NCBI GenBank assembly: GCA_947169505.1 | Contig: CAMVPZ010000048.1 | Span: forward strand, 1-6,308 | DNA length: 6,308 bases | Origin: an uncultured Pseudomonadota bacterium | Lineage (GTDB): Bacteria; Pseudomonadota; Alphaproteobacteria; Rs-D84 | Direction: 5' to 3' | In this document: one piece after another, positions 1-5,931 of the stretch | Layout: every line of letters starts with the position of its first letter | Position numbering within the stretch: the first letter of the stretch is position 1 | Notes under the pieces: model-generated | Databases searched by the model: none | Told to the model about the DNA's origin: nothing | Seen by the model: only the letters and a program-made list of their open reading frames with translations | Translations under genes and position numbers: made by a program

Positions 1-357
1 AGACAGCCCCATTATAGAAACGTCATTTTCAAAAATCTTGATTAATTCTGCCACAGATTCACTGGGGTGTTTGCCGATTTTTGTAGCATATTTTTCCGAT
101 GATATCCCCATAGAATCATATCCAATAGGGTAAAGCACATCAAACCCACGCATACGCTTAAAACGTGCCATAACATCCATCCCAGTATAAGGCAACATAT
201 GACCAACATGTAACCCAGAACCACTTGGGAACGGGAATTCAATCAAATTATAATATTTTGGTTTTTCGTCATTTTTTGGCACAAAAGCGGCATTTTCACG
301 CCAACGTTTTTGCCATTTTGCTTCACGCATCTGTACTTTTTGAACATCGTCAGTCAT
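1..357 (-). CDS. leuS: Leucyl-tRNA synthetase, N-terminal part (cut by window edge)
   Basis: Class I aminoacyl-tRNA synthetase that charges tRNA-Leu with leucine in the cytoplasm. Only the first 119 residues are present; the gene runs off the left edge. The Rossmann catalytic core begins with YNLIEFPFPSGSGLHVGH (residues 36-53), which holds the FPYPSG-type segment and the class I HIGH motif as HVGH (50-53). It is followed by PYTGMDVMARFKRMRGFDVLYPIGYD, the usual LeuRS continuation. The KMSKS loop, editing domain and anticodon-binding domain lie outside the window. The ATG at 355-357 is preceded by AAGGAT (364-369) with a 7-base gap, which fixes the start. The usual GLPAENAA signature reads GISSEKYA here (residues 84-91), an oddity discussed in the findings. 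The family assignment is secure. Confidence 0.95.
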   Translation of the reverse strand, partial: MTDDVQKVQMREAKWQKRWRENAAFVPKNDEKPKYYNLIEFPFPSGSGLHVGHMLPYTGMDVMARFKRMRGFDVLYPIGYDSMGISSEKYATKIGKHPSESVAELIKIFENDVSIMGLS

Positions 358-392
358 AATAAAATCCTTAATTTTTTACAGAACACCCGATA

Positions 393-421
393 ATTCTATA
401 CGCAACACCCCAAAAATTCAA
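393..421 (-). promoter_or_regulatory. Sigma70-like promoter of leuS
   Basis: On the minus strand TTGAAT (416-421) and TAGAAT (393-398) are separated by exactly 17 bases, close to the TTGACA/TATAAT consensus. The predicted transcript start is near 386, giving a leader of about 29 bases that contains the leuS SD AAGGAT (364-369). Its position just upstream of leuS supports the call. No start site data are available. Confidence 0.6.
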
Positions 422-485
422 GCATTTTATAATCAAAGAACGAACAAAAAAACTTTTTATTCTAACCCCTCCCGACTCCCGACCA

Positions 486-502
486 ATATTATGTATAGTT
501 TA
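486..502 (-). repeat. 17-base inverted copy of the 939-955 hairpin arm
   Basis: ATATTATGTATAGTTTA here is the exact reverse complement of TAAACTATACATAATAT at 939-955, roughly 440 bases away. A perfect 17-base match inside a 900-base region is unlikely even at this base composition. It is probably a degenerate third member of the repeat family at 786-962. Confidence 0.6.
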
Positions 503-785
503 GAGCATAAAAACCCTAAAAAAAACATAAAAAACCGCAGAAAACCGGGGTTTTTTGCTGATTTTTGCCCGTAAAAAACCAAAATTCATCAAAAACACAA
601 CAAAAAATACGTTTTAATCAATATAAAGGTACAACAAAATAAAAATCAACCGACCAGAAAAGGGCGAATTTTATAAAAAAACATATTATTTTTCAAAAAA
701 TCGAAAAAAATTAATTATGCAGTTAAAACAAACAGTTAAAAAATTTTTATAATAAAAGAATTTAAGACAAAGCGAGCATAGATTA

Positions 786-842
786 TGATATTATATTACA
801 TATAAGTTTTAATATATAAGCATGGCGAAACAAATATTAAAC
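786..842 (+). repeat. Direct repeat copy A (about 57 bases)
   Basis: Aligns with 888-943 at 48 of 57 columns by hand, with one gap. All but one of the eight substitutions are transitions. The conserved blocks are TGATATTATATTA, TTTAATATAT, GCGAAA and AAATATTAAAC. The copy contains an inverted pair, GTTTTAATAT (806-815) and ATATTAAAC (834-842), around a GC-richer loop with CATGGCGAAA. Its hairpin is weaker than that of copy B. Confidence 0.75.
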
Positions 843-887
843 ATGGTATTATATTTATGCATACGTTTACGACTAAGTTTAATATAA

Positions 888-943
888 TGATATTATATTA
901 TGTATACGTTTAATATATGAGCGCAGCGAAATAAATATTAAAC
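888..943 (+). repeat. Direct repeat copy B (about 56 bases)
   Basis: Partner of the copy at 786-842. It starts with the same 13-base block, TGATATTATATTA, and ends with the same 11-base block, AAATATTAAAC. It forms most of the long hairpin at 894-956. The segment between the two copies (853-869) also repeats the ATACGTTTA block found at 904-912, so the unit appears to have duplicated more than once. Confidence 0.75.
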
Positions 944-956
944 TATACATAATATA
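894..956. repeat. Long palindromic hairpin, 22 bp stem
   Basis: Bases 894-916 pair with 935-956 over 22 base pairs, with a single bulged C at 907. The two parts are TTAATTATGTATA-like outer pairing and GTTTAATAT/ATATTAAAC inner pairing. The loop (917-934) is GC-richer and includes GCGCAGCGAAA. After a 4-base bulge at 890-893 the pairing resumes, with ATAATG (884-889) against CATTAT (957-962). No T-run follows on either strand, so it is not a standard terminator. It may be a genome-wide intergenic repeat unit, a structured RNA, or a replication or nucleoid site. Confidence 0.75.
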
Positions 957-1171
957 CATTATGCGCCTTTTATATATTCTCTTTTTATATGCCCCCTGCC
1001 GGATTTCTGCGTTTTTTAATTTTAATAAATAATCAACCTATAAAATTATTATCAATATTATTTTCTTTATCGCCCTGTCGACATATTTATAAAAATCTTT
1101 TTTAAAATCATAAATTTTTTTATTCAAATCTTTTTAATTATACATTTTTAATCGCACCGCCCCAACCCGCA

Positions 1172-1196
1172 AAAAACCGCCGTTTCGGCGGTTTTT
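1172..1196. terminator. Rho-independent terminator after mscL
   Basis: An 11-bp perfect stem (1172-1182 with 1186-1196, core ACCGCCG/CGGCGGT) closes a 3-base loop. A-runs on one side and T-runs on the other allow function in both directions. On the minus strand it ends in six T and lies 35 bases past the mscL stop, so it should end the aroK-mscL transcript. Confidence 0.9.
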
Positions 1197-1230
1197 GTGT
1201 ACTATTAATAAAAACTGTTGTTTTTGCTAA

Positions 1231-1782
1231 TTATTTGATTTTAGCGACTTTTTTAGCGGTTTTGGCAACTTTACCAACATGTTCTTTCAAAGATTTCAAA
1301 CCTTTGGCCAATTCCGTATCGCCAACCGCTTCTATTTTTTCAGTTTTCAAAGCACTGCAACAATATGGGCATTTTGTTGCCAATTTGCTGACAGATTGTT
1401 GACAATATGGACACGCACGCATTGTGACTGGCGCTTTACTGCGTGCAGAATTAACAACTTTCACAAATATAAATATCGCAAACATTGTTATCAAGAAACT
1501 GATTATTGTATTCAAAAATGTCCCAATATTCAATGTAGTAGCACCTGCAGCCTGGGCCGCAGCCATAGTTGTATAATGCGCGCCTGGTTCACCGCCACCA
1601 ATAACAAAAAACCATTGTGAAAAATCAATTCCGCCAATCAACATCCCAACAGGCGGCATAATAACATCTTTGACCAAAGAATTAACCACGCTGGTCATCA
1701 CAGATCCAACGATGATACCGACAGCCATATCGATAGCACTGCCACGATTAATAAAAGTTTTGAATTCATTTAAAAGTTTCAT
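1231..1782 (-). CDS. mscL: Large-conductance mechanosensitive channel with C-terminal zinc ribbon
   Basis: Inner-membrane pore that opens under membrane tension and releases solutes during hypo-osmotic shock. The N-terminus, FINRGSAIDMAVGIIVG (10-26), followed by VKDVIMPPVG (37-46), is the classic MscL TM1 and gate region. TM2 is near residues 86-110 (TLNIGTFLNTIISF then FAIFIFVKVVN). The periplasmic loop carries the AAAQAAGATTLNIG wording seen in many MscL proteins. At 183 residues it is longer than E. coli MscL (136). The extra C-terminus holds a treble-clef-like zinc ribbon, C124-x2-C127-x10-C138-x2-C141, then a Lys-rich tail. The ATG at 1780-1782 has AAGGAG (1789-1794) six bases upstream; the upstream in-frame GTG at 1806 lacks such support. 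The start lies inside aroK (17-base overlap), which implies cotranscription and coupling. Confidence 0.95.
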   Translation of the reverse strand: MKLLNEFKTFINRGSAIDMAVGIIVGSVMTSVVNSLVKDVIMPPVGMLIGGIDFSQWFFVIGGGEPGAHYTTMAAAQAAGATTLNIGTFLNTIISFLITMFAIFIFVKVVNSARSKAPVTMRACPYCQQSVSKLATKCPYCCSALKTEKIEAVGDTELAKGLKSLKEHVGKVAKTAKKVAKIK

Positions 1783-2347
1783 TTTGTTCTCCTTTTTTGT
1801 TGTCACTGTTGTATTTATCGATAGCCATTAAAACCTTATTCAAAGTTTTATGAATATTTTCATCACCGGTTTCCACCGTCACGTCCGCCAACGCATAAGT
1901 ATCATATCGTTCACCGATTAACTGCGCCAAGATTTGACGTGAATCCGTATTTAATAATTGTGGACGGGTATGTCGAAAATTTGTCCTTTTTACAAGCAGT
2001 TCTAAGTCAGCCTTTAACCAAATTGTTAACGCTTTTCCCAAAACAATTTTACGTACAGCATCTGTTATAAAAGCACCCTCACCAGTAGAAATAACTTTTA
2101 TCATCGGCGGTGTATCAATTAACCTTTCAATAACTTTTTCTTCAACACGCCTGAATTCTTTTTCACCATACAAAGAAAAAATATCTACAACACTGCATCC
2201 TGCTGCTTTTTCTATTTCTTTATCAGAATCAACAAAAGGTATTCCCAAATGACGAGCCAATGCACGACCAATACTGGTTTTGCCCGCCCCCATCAAACCA
2301 ACCATTACTATTGGTTTGTTTAAAATTATTTGCTTTTTGTTTCTCAT
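1766..2347 (-). CDS. aroK: Shikimate kinase
   Basis: Phosphorylates shikimate with ATP to shikimate 3-phosphate, the fifth step of the common aromatic amino acid pathway, in the cytoplasm. At 193 residues it is near family length. The P-loop is GLMGAGKTS (17-25). FVDSDKEIE (38-46) holds the DxD pair, D40 and D42, for Mg and substrate. EFRRVEE (64-70) supplies the substrate Arg. RTNFRHTRPQL (121-131) is the LID region and ERYDTYALAD (146-155) the C-terminal Arg motif. The glycine triplet that normally reads TGGGA is TGEGA (88-92). The ATG at 2345-2347 has no SD but sits directly at the start predicted from the promoter at 2355-2383, so the mRNA is probably leaderless. Starting at TTG 2449 would add a 34-residue hydrophobic extension upstream of that promoter, so I reject it. 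mscL follows with a 17-base overlap. Confidence 0.92.
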   Translation of the reverse strand: MRNKKQIILNKPIVMVGLMGAGKTSIGRALARHLGIPFVDSDKEIEKAAGCSVVDIFSLYGEKEFRRVEEKVIERLIDTPPMIKVISTGEGAFITDAVRKIVLGKALTIWLKADLELLVKRTNFRHTRPQLLNTDSRQILAQLIGERYDTYALADVTVETGDENIHKTLNKVLMAIDKYNSDNKKGEQNETFK

Positions 2348-2354
2348 GCTTTGA

Positions 2355-2383
2355 ATTCTATAAAAAAATAAAATCCAAGACAA
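2355..2383 (-). promoter_or_regulatory. Sigma70-like promoter of aroK-mscL
   Basis: On the minus strand TTGTCT (2378-2383) and TAGAAT (2355-2360) are spaced by 17 bases. The predicted first transcribed base falls at 2347-2349, on or next to the A of the aroK ATG. The extended TATAGAAT form matches that of the leuS promoter. Confidence 0.65.
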
Positions 2384-2390
2384 TAAAAAA

Positions 2391-2419
2391 TTCACAAAGT
2401 TATAAAAATGTGATATAAT
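2391..2419 (+). promoter_or_regulatory. Sigma70-like extended -10 promoter of the barrel gene
   Basis: TTCACA (2391-2396), a 17-base spacer and a perfect TATAAT (2414-2419) preceded by TG at 2411-2412 give both a near-consensus -35 and an extended -10. The predicted start is near 2426, leaving about 15 leader bases with AGGAG (2429-2433). This is the strongest-looking promoter in the window. Its -35 box lies seven bases from the -35 box of the aroK promoter on the other strand. Confidence 0.8.
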
Positions 2420-2440
2420 TGAAAAAACAGGAGAAAAGAT

Positions 2441-3454
2441 ATGCAACAAAAATTTAACATTTGTTTTTTTGCTTTAATTAGCGCTTTGGTTTTGAATACA
2501 AATTCTGCTGGTGCAATTACGGTTTATGATAATAACATATCTGCACTGAATATAAATGCACTGACTAATATATTTATGTCATATACGAATTATGGGACAA
2601 ACATATCTGATTTATTTGAAAAAGACGATGTGTATGGAACAATGCGTCGTGTTGATGAATATGGCGACGATGGTTCAACATTAACAACTTTTGAATCTCA
2701 TGACGAATACAGCAAATCATTTATCAATGACGTTTGGGCAAACGCTAACCATTTCAATGCAGACATACATTATGGAAAAGACATTTCTGAACATGGTCGT
2801 TTTAATTTGGCATCGGTTGGCGCAAACACAAAATCTATTGAATTAAAATATGGTGAAATATCTTTTGGTGGATTTGCATCTTATATAAACACCAAAGTTT
2901 CAGACACAAAATCTAATGGTGCTGTGGCGGGTTTGTTTTCACATTATACTTTCCGCAATCTTGGCGCACACACATTAACAACCATTGGTGCTTTGAATAA
3001 CAAAGATAACCATGTTGATTACAATAATTCATGGATAAATATCGCAACTGATATCTATGCCAATTTTAAACTAGACGATACATTTTATGTAAAACCATCG
3101 GTATATATTGGATATACATGGGTTTCGTCTGACGATTTTACCGTAAATGGCGATTATGTGACAACCAGTGATTACAATTTTTTAAATCTTGCACCGGGCT
3201 TAACATTTATTAAAAAAATCACAAATAATTGGTATGGTTCGTTATCTGGAAAATATGTCGCACATTTTGGTGGTGATAATAAGATTTACATAAATGGTGT
3301 TTCGCAAGACGGTTTGGATTTGGATAATCATACCGATATCGGTGTTGATCTGGAATATCATTTCAAACAGTTTGTTTTCGGTGGAAACGTTCACAAACAA
3401 ATTGGTGGTATAGATGGATGGAATTCAAATTTAAATGTTAAATATATATTCTAA
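2441..3454 (+). CDS. Outer-membrane beta-barrel protein, autotransporter-barrel-like
   Basis: Secreted protein predicted to insert in the outer membrane; its exact function is unknown. Residues 1-25 form a Sec signal peptide (Lys near the start, hydrophobic FFALISALVL, cleavage after AGA25). The mature protein begins ITVYDNN. From about residue 95 to 337, alternating polar and hydrophobic strands separated by turns (HFNADIHYGK, SIELKYGEISFGGFASYI, FYVKPSVYIGYTWV, VDLEYHFKQFVFGG) end in the C-terminal Phe of VKYIF, the BAM recognition signature. The arrangement resembles the translocator barrel of type V autotransporters, but there is no room for a long passenger, only about 70 residues before it. 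The ATG has AGGAG seven bases upstream. Porin or adhesin-like roles are possible. It is a single-gene unit converging on prfA. Confidence 0.8.
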   Translation: MQQKFNICFFALISALVLNTNSAGAITVYDNNISALNINALTNIFMSYTNYGTNISDLFEKDDVYGTMRRVDEYGDDGSTLTTFESHDEYSKSFINDVWANANHFNADIHYGKDISEHGRFNLASVGANTKSIELKYGEISFGGFASYINTKVSDTKSNGAVAGLFSHYTFRNLGAHTLTTIGALNNKDNHVDYNNSWINIATDIYANFKLDDTFYVKPSVYIGYTWVSSDDFTVNGDYVTTSDYNFLNLAPGLTFIKKITNNWYGSLSGKYVAHFGGDNKIYINGVSQDGLDLDNHTDIGVDLEYHFKQFVFGGNVHKQIGGIDGWNSNLNVKYIF

Positions 3455-3479
3455 AAAAACGCCCACCGGGCGTTTTTTT
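3453..3479. terminator. Shared bidirectional terminator between barrel gene and prfA
   Basis: A perfect 12-bp stem (3453-3464 with 3468-3479) has a CGCCC/GGGCG core, a 3-base loop and A/T flanks, giving eight T on the plus strand and seven on the minus strand. It fills the whole gap between the two genes. It includes the last two bases of the barrel-gene TAA (3452-3454) and the first base of the prfA stop (3479-3481). Confidence 0.92.
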
Positions 3480-4543
3480 TAATCCATTGCCGCCAAACGT
3501 TCTAATTGATCCGCACTGATTAATGCATCAATCATTTCATCCAAGCCTTCCCCACCGGCTAAAATATCATCCAATTTATAAAGTGTTAATTTTATACGAT
3601 GATCTGTCACACGTTGTTCTGGGAAATTATAAGTCCGGATTTTTTCACTTCTGTCACCAGATCCAACCATACTGCGACGTGAAGCATTCGAAGCATTCAT
3701 TTGTTCGTTTCTTTGTTTTTCGTATAAACGTGCACGCAACACAGCCATAGCAGTTGCTTTGTTTTGCAATTGCGAACGTTCGTTTTGACACGTCACAACA
3801 ATCCCAGTTGGAAAATGTGTAATACGAATCGCAGAATCTGTTTTATTAACGTGTTGACCGCCTGCCCCTGATGCACGGAAAATATCAATACGAATATCTT
3901 TGTCATCAATTACTACGTCAATATCTTTTGCTTCGGGCATAACAGCAACAGACGCAGCCGAAGTATGAATACGACCACTTGCCTCGGTTTCAGGCACACG
4001 TTGCACACGATGAATTCCAGATTCAAATTTCATGCGGGCATATGCCCCCACCCCATCAATTTTGAAAATGATTTCTTTGTATCCACGAAGCGAAGTCGCA
4101 TTTTCTTCAATGATTTCAATTTTCCAGCCCCGACGCAAAGCATAAGATTTATATTGATTAAATAAATCCCCGGCAAAAAGCGCAGATTCTTCACCGCCTA
4201 CCCCGGCACGAATTTCAACAATCGCACTATTATCATCCGCCGCATCACGTGGCAACAAAGCAATTTGCAAATCACGTTCTAAATCAGGCAAAACATGTTC
4301 CAGTTCTTCCAATTGCTCAACCGCCACAGACTTTAATTCCGGGTCGTTCAACATTTCTTTGGCATCGTTTATTCCAGATTGCGTTTGCAGATATTTATCA
4401 ATCAAAGGCAACACTTCGTTTAATTGCGAATATTCTTTTGACAATTTAGTCAATTCATCACCCGATACATCACCAGAATTCATTTTGGTTTCAATATCTT
4501 TGGCACGATTTTGAATATCACGCAATTTTTGTTCAATAATCAT
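3479..4543 (-). CDS. prfA: Peptide chain release factor 1
   Basis: Reads UAA and UAG stop codons in the ribosomal A site and triggers release of the finished peptide. At 354 residues it is family-typical. An N-terminal helical coiled domain (about 1-100) is followed by [15 protein letters not shown] (114-128), the conserved RF core. The codon-reading tripeptide of the PxT type is PET (184-186) in [15 protein letters not shown]. The catalytic GGQ is at 228-230 in [19 protein letters not shown]. The C-terminus carries the conserved [15 protein letters not shown]. The PxT rather than SPF tripeptide marks it as RF1, not RF2. The ATG has AAAGGTG (4551-4557) seven bases upstream, inside the end of hisS. 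One base separates the hisS stop from this start, so the two are probably translated in a coupled manner. No prmC gene follows. Confidence 0.97.
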   Translation of the reverse strand: MIIEQKLRDIQNRAKDIETKMNSGDVSGDELTKLSKEYSQLNEVLPLIDKYLQTQSGINDAKEMLNDPELKSVAVEQLEELEHVLPDLERDLQIALLPRDAADDNSAIVEIRAGVGGEESALFAGDLFNQYKSYALRRGWKIEIIEENATSLRGYKEIIFKIDGVGAYARMKFESGIHRVQRVPETEASGRIHTSAASVAVMPEAKDIDVVIDDKDIRIDIFRASGAGGQHVNKTDSAIRITHFPTGIVVTCQNERSQLQNKATAMAVLRARLYEKQRNEQMNASNASRRSMVGSGDRSEKIRTYNFPEQRVTDHRIKLTLYKLDDILAGGEGLDEMIDALISADQLERLAAMD

Positions 4544-4544
4544 A

Positions 4545-5846
4545 TTATTGCACCTTTATTTTTTTAACAGCGTCATTTATTGATAAAGATTCTTGATTAC
4601 CGCTTACCATATCTTTCAATGCGATTTTGTTGTTTGCGACTTCATCATCACCAATAATCGCTGCAAACCGTGCCCCTATTTTATCAGCATATTCAATTTG
4701 ATTTTTGAATTTTTTATCTGTATCAAGATATGAAACAGCCGTTATTTCCGCATCACGCAAAGCATTTACAATTTGTGATGCATATGCAACATTATTATCA
4801 CCCATAACCAAAACCGCAACATCGATTGGGTTTGAAAATCTTGATAAATCTATTTGATTATTTTCCAACATAGATGCAAAGATTCTTGAAAAACCAATTG
4901 CCGCACCAACACCGATAATTTTAGTTTTGGAAAACTTACCCGCCAAATCAGCATAACGGCCACCACCAGCGGCTGTACCAAGTTCCGGATGATTTATCAA
5001 TTTAAATTCGAACACCAATCCGGTATAGTAAGCCAACCCACGTGCAATAGATAAATCTATTTTTGCGTTTTTGACACCCATGCCACCTAATGTTTTTATA
5101 AAACCTGTCAATTCATTGATTGCAACATCTAATTGTTCAGATTTTCCAACAAAATTTTTATACCCATCTGTGAACACAGACTTTATCATGTTTTCTTTAT
5201 CTGGGTTGTTTAACGTATCTTTTAAACCTTCGGCAAAGTCTTCATCGCCCATTTTATCTTTTTTATCAATTAAAACGAATACGTCTTTTTTCTGGTCAGG
5301 ACTAAGTTTCAAATAATCGAAAAGCGCATCCCAAAACAGACGAGATCCAATTAAAACTTCAGCCGGACCAATAAATTCAGCAACCGATTCCAAAGCACGA
5401 TTTATCACAGAAATAATTTCACCGTCATAATTTATCGACAAAGAATTAATACCCATAATGTCTAAATCCATTTGATAAAATTCACGATAACGTCCACGTT
5501 GTGCACGTTCACCACGATAACGTTTTGAAAATTGTGATGCACGAAACGGAAACACTAAATTATTCAAATGACCTGCAACATAGCGTGACAATCCAACGGT
5601 TCCGTCATAGCGCAATCCCATTTTGGTATCACCTTTTTGAAATAAAAACATTTGTGTTTCAATTTCATCCCAATTATCTTTGTCTGTTAAAACTTCTGCA
5701 CGTTCTATGGCCGGCAAATCCAACAAAGAAAACCCAGACACACGCAACACGTTAAGCATTTTTGATGCACAATAATCAAAACAGCGTTGTTGCGCCGGCA
5801 ACAATTCTATAAATCCCGATAGCGGTTTTGTTGGTTTTAAATCCAT
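4545..5846 (-). CDS. hisS: Histidyl-tRNA synthetase
   Basis: Class II aminoacyl-tRNA synthetase that charges tRNA-His. At 433 residues it is of usual length. Motif 2 is [19 protein letters not shown] (109-127). The HisRS-specific signature is [14 protein letters not shown] (268-281), followed by GGGRYADL (294-301). Motif 3 is [13 protein letters not shown] (311-323). The Rossmann-like anticodon-binding domain begins near 341 (IDVAVLVMG). The FPF...[17 protein letters not shown] wording fits the HisRS group found in e.g. Bacteroidetes and archaea better than the E. coli FRHERPQ or Caulobacter FRNEKPGPG forms. I chose ATG 5844-5846 because AAGGAT precedes it by about six bases. The in-frame TTG at 5897 sits on the predicted promoter start and would add 17 Lys-rich residues. 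prfA follows after one base. Confidence 0.95.
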   Translation of the reverse strand: MDLKPTKPLSGFIELLPAQQRCFDYCASKMLNVLRVSGFSLLDLPAIERAEVLTDKDNWDEIETQMFLFQKGDTKMGLRYDGTVGLSRYVAGHLNNLVFPFRASQFSKRYRGERAQRGRYREFYQMDLDIMGINSLSINYDGEIISVINRALESVAEFIGPAEVLIGSRLFWDALFDYLKLSPDQKKDVFVLIDKKDKMGDEDFAEGLKDTLNNPDKENMIKSVFTDGYKNFVGKSEQLDVAINELTGFIKTLGGMGVKNAKIDLSIARGLAYYTGLVFEFKLINHPELGTAAGGGRYADLAGKFSKTKIIGVGAAIGFSRIFASMLENNQIDLSRFSNPIDVAVLVMGDNNVAYASQIVNALRDAEITAVSYLDTDKKFKNQIEYADKIGARFAAIIGDDEVANNKIALKDMVSGNQESLSINDAVKKIKVQ

Positions 5847-5902
5847 TTTTTCATCCTTTTTTATAAAATCCAACTTTGAAAATTTCTGTTTTATCAAACA
5901 GC

Positions 5903-5931
5903 ATTATATCATAAAAAATAAAGAATAGCTA
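5903..5931 (-). promoter_or_regulatory. Proximal candidate promoter of hisS
   Basis: A perfect TATAAT lies at 5903-5908 on the minus strand, but the -35 area (5926-5931) is TAGCTA, a poor match. The predicted start is near 5896, giving a leader of about 50 bases with the SD AAGGAT. A small inverted repeat, CTGTTT/AAACAG (5886-5901), sits at the predicted start. Confidence 0.5.

Larger units (their letters stand above)
422..1171. other. Gene-free AT-rich island between leuS and mscL
   Basis: About 750 bases carry no reading frame with an SD and credible protein character on either strand. The stretch is dominated by A-runs and T-runs. It holds a TCCCGAC tandem pair near 470-483, an imperfect inverted repeat at 537-558, the repeat family at 786-962 and another copy of part of it at 486-502. 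It lies between the leuS promoter and the terminator after mscL, so read-through from either neighbour is not expected. In a genome that otherwise overlaps or abuts its genes, a gap of this size is unusual. It could be a decayed locus, a non-coding RNA site or a structural element; the sequence does not decide. Confidence 0.6.

Noticed and set aside
184..186. RF1 tripeptide PET (residues 184-186 of prfA) as an altered stop-codon reading motif
   Set aside because: Only the first and last residues of the PxT motif are strict, and I recall PET/PDT forms as ordinary in alphaproteobacterial RF1. (The codons lie at about 3986-3994.)
42..242. Minus-strand 66-codon hydrophobic reading frame
   Set aside because: It lies entirely within leuS in another frame on the same strand, has no SD, and leuS has clear family motifs there.
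537..558. Inverted repeat GCAGAAAACC/GGTTTTTTGC as a terminator
   Set aside because: The arms pair with one G-T wobble, but the loop is only two bases unless an inner pair opens, the stem is mostly A-T, and no gene ends nearby.
786..956. CRISPR array or phage attachment site
   Set aside because: Only two diverged copies, no regular spacers, no cas, integrase or tRNA gene in the window.
961..1032. Plus-strand 23-codon hydrophobic frame starting at ATG 961
   Set aside because: No SD, no clear promoter, and short hydrophobic frames are expected by chance in such AT-rich sequence.
422..1171. Replication origin
   Set aside because: AT-rich with hairpins, but I see no convincing DnaA boxes (TTATCCACA-like), and none of dnaA, dnaN, parA or parB is nearby.
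1279..1620. Plus-strand 113-codon frame opposite mscL
   Set aside because: Antisense shadow of mscL. Its sequence is biased in the way a complement of the gene would be, and no SD precedes it.
2348..2449. N-terminal extension of aroK to TTG 2449 with a hydrophobic segment
   Set aside because: It overlaps the divergent promoter pair and the barrel-gene start. The added residues are AT-rich promoter sequence and not part of the shikimate kinase fold.
3523..4449. Three plus-strand frames opposite prfA (3523-3750, 3965-4165, 4249-4449)
   Set aside because: Shadows of the conserved prfA reading frame; no SD or recognisable protein character.
5071..5755. Two plus-strand frames opposite hisS (5071-5316, 5501-5755)
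   Set aside because: Shadows of hisS, whose catalytic motifs occupy the same bases.
5847..5897. 17-residue N-terminal extension of hisS from TTG 5897
   Set aside because: ATG 5846 has a good SD, and the TTG coincides with the predicted transcript start of the proximal promoter.
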